From assembly GCA_903851195.1 (NCBI GenBank), contig CAINNJ010000018.1, positions 1 to 64,000 of the forward strand: a stretch of DNA of 64,000 nt. The letters are read 5' to 3'. Source of the DNA: an uncultured Acidobacteriia bacterium (GTDB lineage: Bacteria > Acidobacteriota > Terriglobia > Bryobacterales > Bryobacteraceae). The notes under the pieces are model-generated. The model saw only the letters and a list, made by a program, of their open reading frames with translations. It ran no database searches and had not been told where the DNA came from. The position numbers were made by a program, and so were the translations under genes. Positions 60,629-64,000 of the stretch are shown in pieces; position 1 is the first letter of the stretch; the number at the start of each line of letters is the position of its first letter.

Positions 60629-61504
60629 GTGATCTTCGGGGAATGTAAACTGTTCCGTGACGTGGTGTATGCCAAGAGCCTCAGCAGGGCGGCTCAGCTC
60701 AATGGAATCAGTCAGTCAGCCGCGACACAGCAGATTCAGGATCTGGAGAAACGCCTCGGCACGGAGCTGTTCGACCGCTCCACGCGTCCCCTGGGCCTCA
60801 CGCCGGCGGGAAAGCTCTACGCGGATTTGTGCCGGGACGTACTCCGGCGCGCCGAGGATTTCACCGCAGCACTCGAAGAAATCCGGGATACCTCTGAGAG
60901 TACGATCCGGATAGCTTCCATCTACTCGATCGGCCTTTCCGAAATGGGCCGTCTGCGCGAGGAGTTCGGGCAGGTTTTGCCGGCGGCCGCGATCCATGTG
61001 GAGTTACTGCGGCCCGACCGCGTTTACGATGCCGTGCTCACCGACCAGGCCGATCTGGGCTTCATCAGCTACCCCGAACATCGCCGCGAACTGACCGTCA
61101 TTCCCTGGCGGGAGGAGCGCATGACGGTAGCGGCCTACCCGACGCACCCGTTCGCCTCGCGCGGGATGGTCCAGCCGGCTGATCTGGACGGACAGGCGTT
61201 TATTGCGTTCGACGAGGAAGTCATCATCCGGCGCGAACTGGATCGCTTCTTCCGGGACAGTGGCGTCGAGATCTCCATCTCGATGCAGCTGGATAATATT
61301 CAGTCGATTAAGGAAGCCGTCGCGCTCGGGTCGGGAATCAGCATTCTGCCGGAGCGCACCATGCAGGCGGAGGTGGAACAGAAACGGCTGGTTTCGATTC
61401 CGCTGAACGCCCCGGAACTTCGCCGCCCGGTGGCGATTATCCACCGGAAGAAGAAAAAACTCACCCGCGCCGTGCGGGAGTTCCTGAACTTCGTTACAGG
61501 TTAG
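60629..61504 (+). CDS. LysR-family transcriptional regulator (GltC-like position)
   Basis: 291 residues from a GTG. The winged helix is at residues 3-60: LFRDVVYAKSLSRAAQLNGI, SQSAATQQIQDLEKRLGTEL, FDRSTRPLGLTPAGKLYADL; the rest is a LysR effector-binding domain (about 90-290). Divergent placement next to gltB suggests control of glutamate synthase, as GltC does in Bacillus; the ligand is not readable from sequence. Cys at residue 6 precedes the HTH. Confidence 0.88.
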   Translation: MIFGECKLFRDVVYAKSLSRAAQLNGISQSAATQQIQDLEKRLGTELFDRSTRPLGLTPAGKLYADLCRDVLRRAEDFTAALEEIRDTSESTIRIASIYSIGLSEMGRLREEFGQVLPAAAIHVELLRPDRVYDAVLTDQADLGFISYPEHRRELTVIPWREERMTVAAYPTHPFASRGMVQPADLDGQAFIAFDEEVIIRRELDRFFRDSGVEISISMQLDNIQSIKEAVALGSGISILPERTMQAEVEQKRLVSIPLNAPELRRPVAIIHRKKKKLTRAVREFLNFVTG

Positions 61505-61556
61505 AGAGCGACCAGACGGCGTCAACACCGCGCCCAAAATGGGATAGCATACCGGA

Positions 61557-62090
61557 ATGAGCACCTTCCGACGCTTCGCCCTTTTGACTGCCTCGCTCGC
61601 CCTTTGCGCCGTCATCGCTACGGCGCAGCGCGGCCGCTATACCAGCCCGGAGGCGCACACCACCGCCACCATCGGCGGCAGGGAATTCACGGTCGATTAC
61701 TACGCTCCTTCCGCCCACGGCCGGAAGATCATGGGCGCGCTGGTCCCCTATGGCGAGGTGTGGTGCACCGGCGCGAATATCGCGACGGGCTTCACCCTTG
61801 GCGCGGACATTCGCATCGGCGATCTGAAACTGCCCAAAGGCGCTTACAGCATCTGGACGCTGCCCAAAGACAACGACTGGACGCTCATTATCAACAAAGA
61901 AACCGGCCAGTTCCACCTGAACTACAACGCTTCGCTCGATTTCGGGCGAACCAAAATGAACGTGAAGAGGCTGGACACGCCGGTGGAAACCTTCCGCGTG
62001 GATCTGCGCAACGACGGCGGCAACAAAGGCACTCTGGCGCTCGTCTGGGAGAATACCGAGGCTTCGATTCCGTTCACCGTCCTGCCGTGA
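61557..62090 (+). CDS. DUF2911 secreted protein
   Basis: 177 residues with a signal peptide (about 1-22, ending TAQ). Family segments: TATIGGREFTVDYYAPSAHG, LVPYGEVWCTGANIATGFTL, IRIGDLKLPKGAYSIWTLPK, DWTLIINKETGQFHLNY and a closing GTLALVWENTEASIPF. DUF2911 proteins are beta-sandwich periplasmic proteins of unknown role, common in acidobacteria and Bacteroidetes. It stands alone between the LysR gene and the aquaporin. Confidence 0.85.
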   Translation: MSTFRRFALLTASLALCAVIATAQRGRYTSPEAHTTATIGGREFTVDYYAPSAHGRKIMGALVPYGEVWCTGANIATGFTLGADIRIGDLKLPKGAYSIWTLPKDNDWTLIINKETGQFHLNYNASLDFGRTKMNVKRLDTPVETFRVDLRNDGGNKGTLALVWENTEASIPFTVLP

Positions 62091-62219
62091 AGCGGCGGAC
62101 CCGTCATAGGCAGCGCCGGCAAGAATTCCGAAAAGCGGTGAGCAGTCCGGCTTGCCTGGCGCCAGGCTCGCGGAAGGCCGCCGCACACCGCCTGTCGAGG
62201 GAGCTGCGATTATCGGGAC

Positions 62220-62261
62220 TTTGTGCGAAATATCCAGGAGTTTGTACGAAAGATCCAGGCG
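62220..62261. repeat. Imperfect 21-bp tandem repeat upstream of aqpZ
   Basis: tttgtgcgaaatatccagga-g (62220-62240) and tttgtacgaaagatccaggc-g (62241-62261), identical at 18 of 21 positions and 64 bp ahead of the aquaporin start. The spacing of two helical turns would suit a regulator binding side by side. The rest of the 234-bp gap 62091-62324 shows no gene. Confidence 0.5.
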
Positions 62262-62324
62262 AAAAGATAAATTCTTACATTTTTGTGTTTCTTCGTACCT
62301 TCCGGCGTTATAAACTCCTGAGTC

Positions 62325-63071
62325 ATGGACACTCCTACACCTCTTCTCAGACGTTGTTCCGCCGAATTTATCGGCACTTTCTGGCTGGTTCTCGGCGGCT
62401 GCGGCAGCGCCGTCCTCTCGGCCGCCTTTCCGAACGTAGGCATCGGTCTGCTCGGCGTGTCCTTCGCGTTTGGCCTCACCGTGCTCACCATGGCCTACAT
62501 GATCGGCCACATCTCCGGCTGCCACCTGAACCCGGCGGTCTCGGTCGGGCTTGCGGTTGCCAAACGTTTTCCTTTTGCCGAGTTGCCCGGCTATATTGCG
62601 GCGCAGGTGCTCGGGGGCATTGCCGGAGCCGGCGTTCTGTACGTCATTGCAAGCGGCAAAGCGGGTTTCGACCTGACCGGCGGCTTCGCTTCAAACGGCT
62701 ATGGACTGCACTCGCCGGGCGAATACGCGTTGCCCGCCTGCATCGTCGCCGAAGTGGTTCTCACGTTCATGTTTCTCATGATTATTCTGGGCGCGACCGA
62801 CCGGCGCGCGCCACAGGGCTTCGCTCCGATCGCCATCGGACTGGGGCTGACGCTCATCCACCTGATCGGTATTCCCGTCACGAATCTGTCGGTGAATCCG
62901 GCTCGCAGCACCGGTCCGGCGGTCTTTGTCGGCGGCTGGGCGCTCGAACAGCTCTGGATGTTCTGGGTGGCTCCGATCGTCGGCGCCGCGATTGCCGGCA
63001 TCGTTTACCCGGCGCTGGCCCGCGAACCTGAGCCAACTGCCTCACGCGCCGCCGCGGCCGGCCGTTCCTGA
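62325..63071 (+). CDS. aqpZ: Aquaporin Z (water channel)
   Basis: 248 residues with six membrane helices. Both NPA boxes are present: [20 protein letters not shown] (helix 2-3) and [20 protein letters not shown] (helix 5-6), and the N-terminus [20 protein letters not shown] is typical of AqpZ. The Arg after the second NPA and the narrow-filter context (His in GIPV-type helix 5 region [11 protein letters not shown]) indicate a water-selective rather than glycerol channel. It stands alone, with a repeat-bearing leader. Confidence 0.93.
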   Translation: MDTPTPLLRRCSAEFIGTFWLVLGGCGSAVLSAAFPNVGIGLLGVSFAFGLTVLTMAYMIGHISGCHLNPAVSVGLAVAKRFPFAELPGYIAAQVLGGIAGAGVLYVIASGKAGFDLTGGFASNGYGLHSPGEYALPACIVAEVVLTFMFLMIILGATDRRAPQGFAPIAIGLGLTLIHLIGIPVTNLSVNPARSTGPAVFVGGWALEQLWMFWVAPIVGAAIAGIVYPALAREPEPTASRAAAAGRS

Positions 63072-63201
63072 AGAATTCAGTCCGGTCTTAACGGTATATA
63101 TATATCGGGCTGCTAACCTTCGGACGGTAGTGTGCGCGGGCGCGAACAGCGGATGCTGGGTCCTGCGCGCATTTTTTCCGATTTTCAAGGAGCAGCCCGG
63201 C

Positions 63202-64000
63202 TTGACTACACGAATTCGCCCGATTTTCCGTTCGATATTAATTTTGGCCGCCTCCTGTGCGACCGCGTTCAGCCAGGTCGTCATCAGCCAGGTGTATGGC
63301 GGCGGCGGCGCAACGACAGGCACCCCCACCTTCCACGACGATTACGTGGAGTTGTTCAACAGGGGCGCTGCCACCGCCACCATTGGCGGCTGGAGCATCC
63401 AGTACGGGTCGGCCAGCGGAACCGGAAGCTGGAGCGTCTATTCGGTTCCGGCGAACACTTCGATTCAGTCCGGTCGCTATTTGCTGGTGCAGTTTACCCA
63501 GACCGGAAGCACCGTTATCGGCTCGATGATTTCCCCCGCGGCGGACCTTTCTTCTGCCTCCCTTTCCCTGTCGGCATCCGCGGGAAAAGTAGCGCTCGTC
63601 AACACCACTACGGCCTTAAGTGGCGCCTGCCCCACCTCGTCCGCCATTCAGGATTTGCTCGGTTATGGGTCGGCAAACTGCTCGGAAGGCACGGCGGCAT
63701 CCGCACTGACGAACATCCTGGCGGCTTTCCGCGCCGGCGGCGGCTGTACGGACACGAACGCGAACAACTCGGATTTTTCTAGTGCCACGCCCGCGCCGCG
63801 CAACAGTTCCAGCACGGCCAACACCTGCATCGTGTCGCTCGGCGGCACCGGTTCGGCCAGTCCGGCCTCGGTCGCGGCCGGCAGCAGTTCCACGCTGACG
63901 GCCAGCATCACACCGGCGGCCAACTCTACCGGTATCGCGGTTTCCTGCAATCTGACCGGCATCGGCGGCAGCGCGACCTTCAGCCTGCCCGTTTCCTCCG
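63202..64000 (+). CDS. Secreted lamin-tail-domain protein, runs off window end
   Basis: At least 266 codons, open to the last base. A TTG start at 63202 has AAGGAG nine bases upstream. Signal peptide TTRIRPIFRSILILAASCAT, cleavage near FSQ. A lamin-tail (LTD) domain follows: VVISQVYGGGGATTGTPTFH, DDYVELFNRGAATATIGGWS, then SGRYLLVQFTQTGSTVI and an FRAGGGCTDTNANNSDF-type segment with PAPRNSSS, the usual LTD end. A new Ig-like domain begins at about residue 215 (SPASVAAGSSSTLTASITPA). LTD proteins are secreted, often with nuclease or metallo-phosphoesterase domains further on, which would lie outside the window. Confidence 0.8.
   Translation, partial: MTTRIRPIFRSILILAASCATAFSQVVISQVYGGGGATTGTPTFHDDYVELFNRGAATATIGGWSIQYGSASGTGSWSVYSVPANTSIQSGRYLLVQFTQTGSTVIGSMISPAADLSSASLSLSASAGKVALVNTTTALSGACPTSSAIQDLLGYGSANCSEGTAASALTNILAAFRAGGGCTDTNANNSDFSSATPAPRNSSSTANTCIVSLGGTGSASPASVAAGSSSTLTASITPAANSTGIAVSCNLTGIGGSATFSLPVSS

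Overview
The window looks like chromosomal DNA of an acidobacterium of the Bryobacteraceae/Solibacter type. The reasons are family content rather than any marker gene: a TIGR03435 protein, a TIGR03436 VWFA-related protein, a giant carboxypeptidase-regulatory/TonB-type outer-membrane protein, an SBBP-repeat protein with a TIGR03437-type C-terminus, two CRTAC1/ASPIC-UnbV proteins, a DUF1501 + DUF1549/1553 pair, an HAF-like beta-propeller protein and a UGA-containing (selenocysteine) peroxiredoxin. Most of the sequence is GC-rich, which produces many long antisense shadow frames. No rRNA, tRNA or CRISPR array was recognised.

Layout. 1-360: a ParD-like antitoxin whose partner gene has been replaced by a 26-bp tandem repeat. 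544-6908: a same-strand surface gene set (TIGR03435, TonB-type receptor, VWFA protein, Sel1 protein). 6905-10569: a housekeeping operon on the minus strand (hemD, scpA, scpB, rluB, CoA-binding protein). 10736-13015: a phage-like terminase (ATPase and nuclease parts in one frame, separated by a stop codon and a REP-like element) with a divergent small protein. 13106-21274: an accessory island of lower GC in part, full of broken toxin-antitoxin and defence genes; its centre (14163-16911) is an ATPase followed by a DUF4435-like/GGDEF fusion protein. 21196-34474: mixed metabolism and secreted proteins (HAD phosphatase, GH51 arabinofuranosidase, methyltransferase, YcaQ-like glycosylase, ECF sigma factor). 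34532-38379: proS, a selenocysteine peroxiredoxin, a PLP decarboxylase. 38405-40161: an AbiE-type toxin/antitoxin with a perfect 28-nt palindrome upstream. 40202-47631: TPR/CRTAC1/SCO proteins with a REP-associated transposase flanked by inverted REP elements. 47698-53822: MFS transporter, aminopeptidase P, DUF1501/DUF1549 pair. 53935-61504: gltBD with a divergent LysR regulator and a GNAT. 61557-64000: DUF2911, aquaporin Z and an incomplete lamin-tail-domain protein.

The most interesting part is 14163-16911. An AAA/ABC-type ATPase (split by a run of eight A) overlaps by one base a 450-residue protein whose N-terminal half resembles DUF4435 (the TOPRIM-like effector partner of ATPases in PARIS-type defence) with altered acidic residues, and whose C-terminal half is a GGDEF-type nucleotide cyclase domain with its signature and metal-binding aspartates kept. 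I know of no described system with this architecture; the defence role is inferred from domains and setting. Other strong observations are the UGA-encoded peroxiredoxin with a SECIS-like hairpin, the terminase interrupted by an in-frame UGA, the zeta toxin with a 16-bp insertion in its P-loop, and the REP elements with matching TCC loops at three loci.
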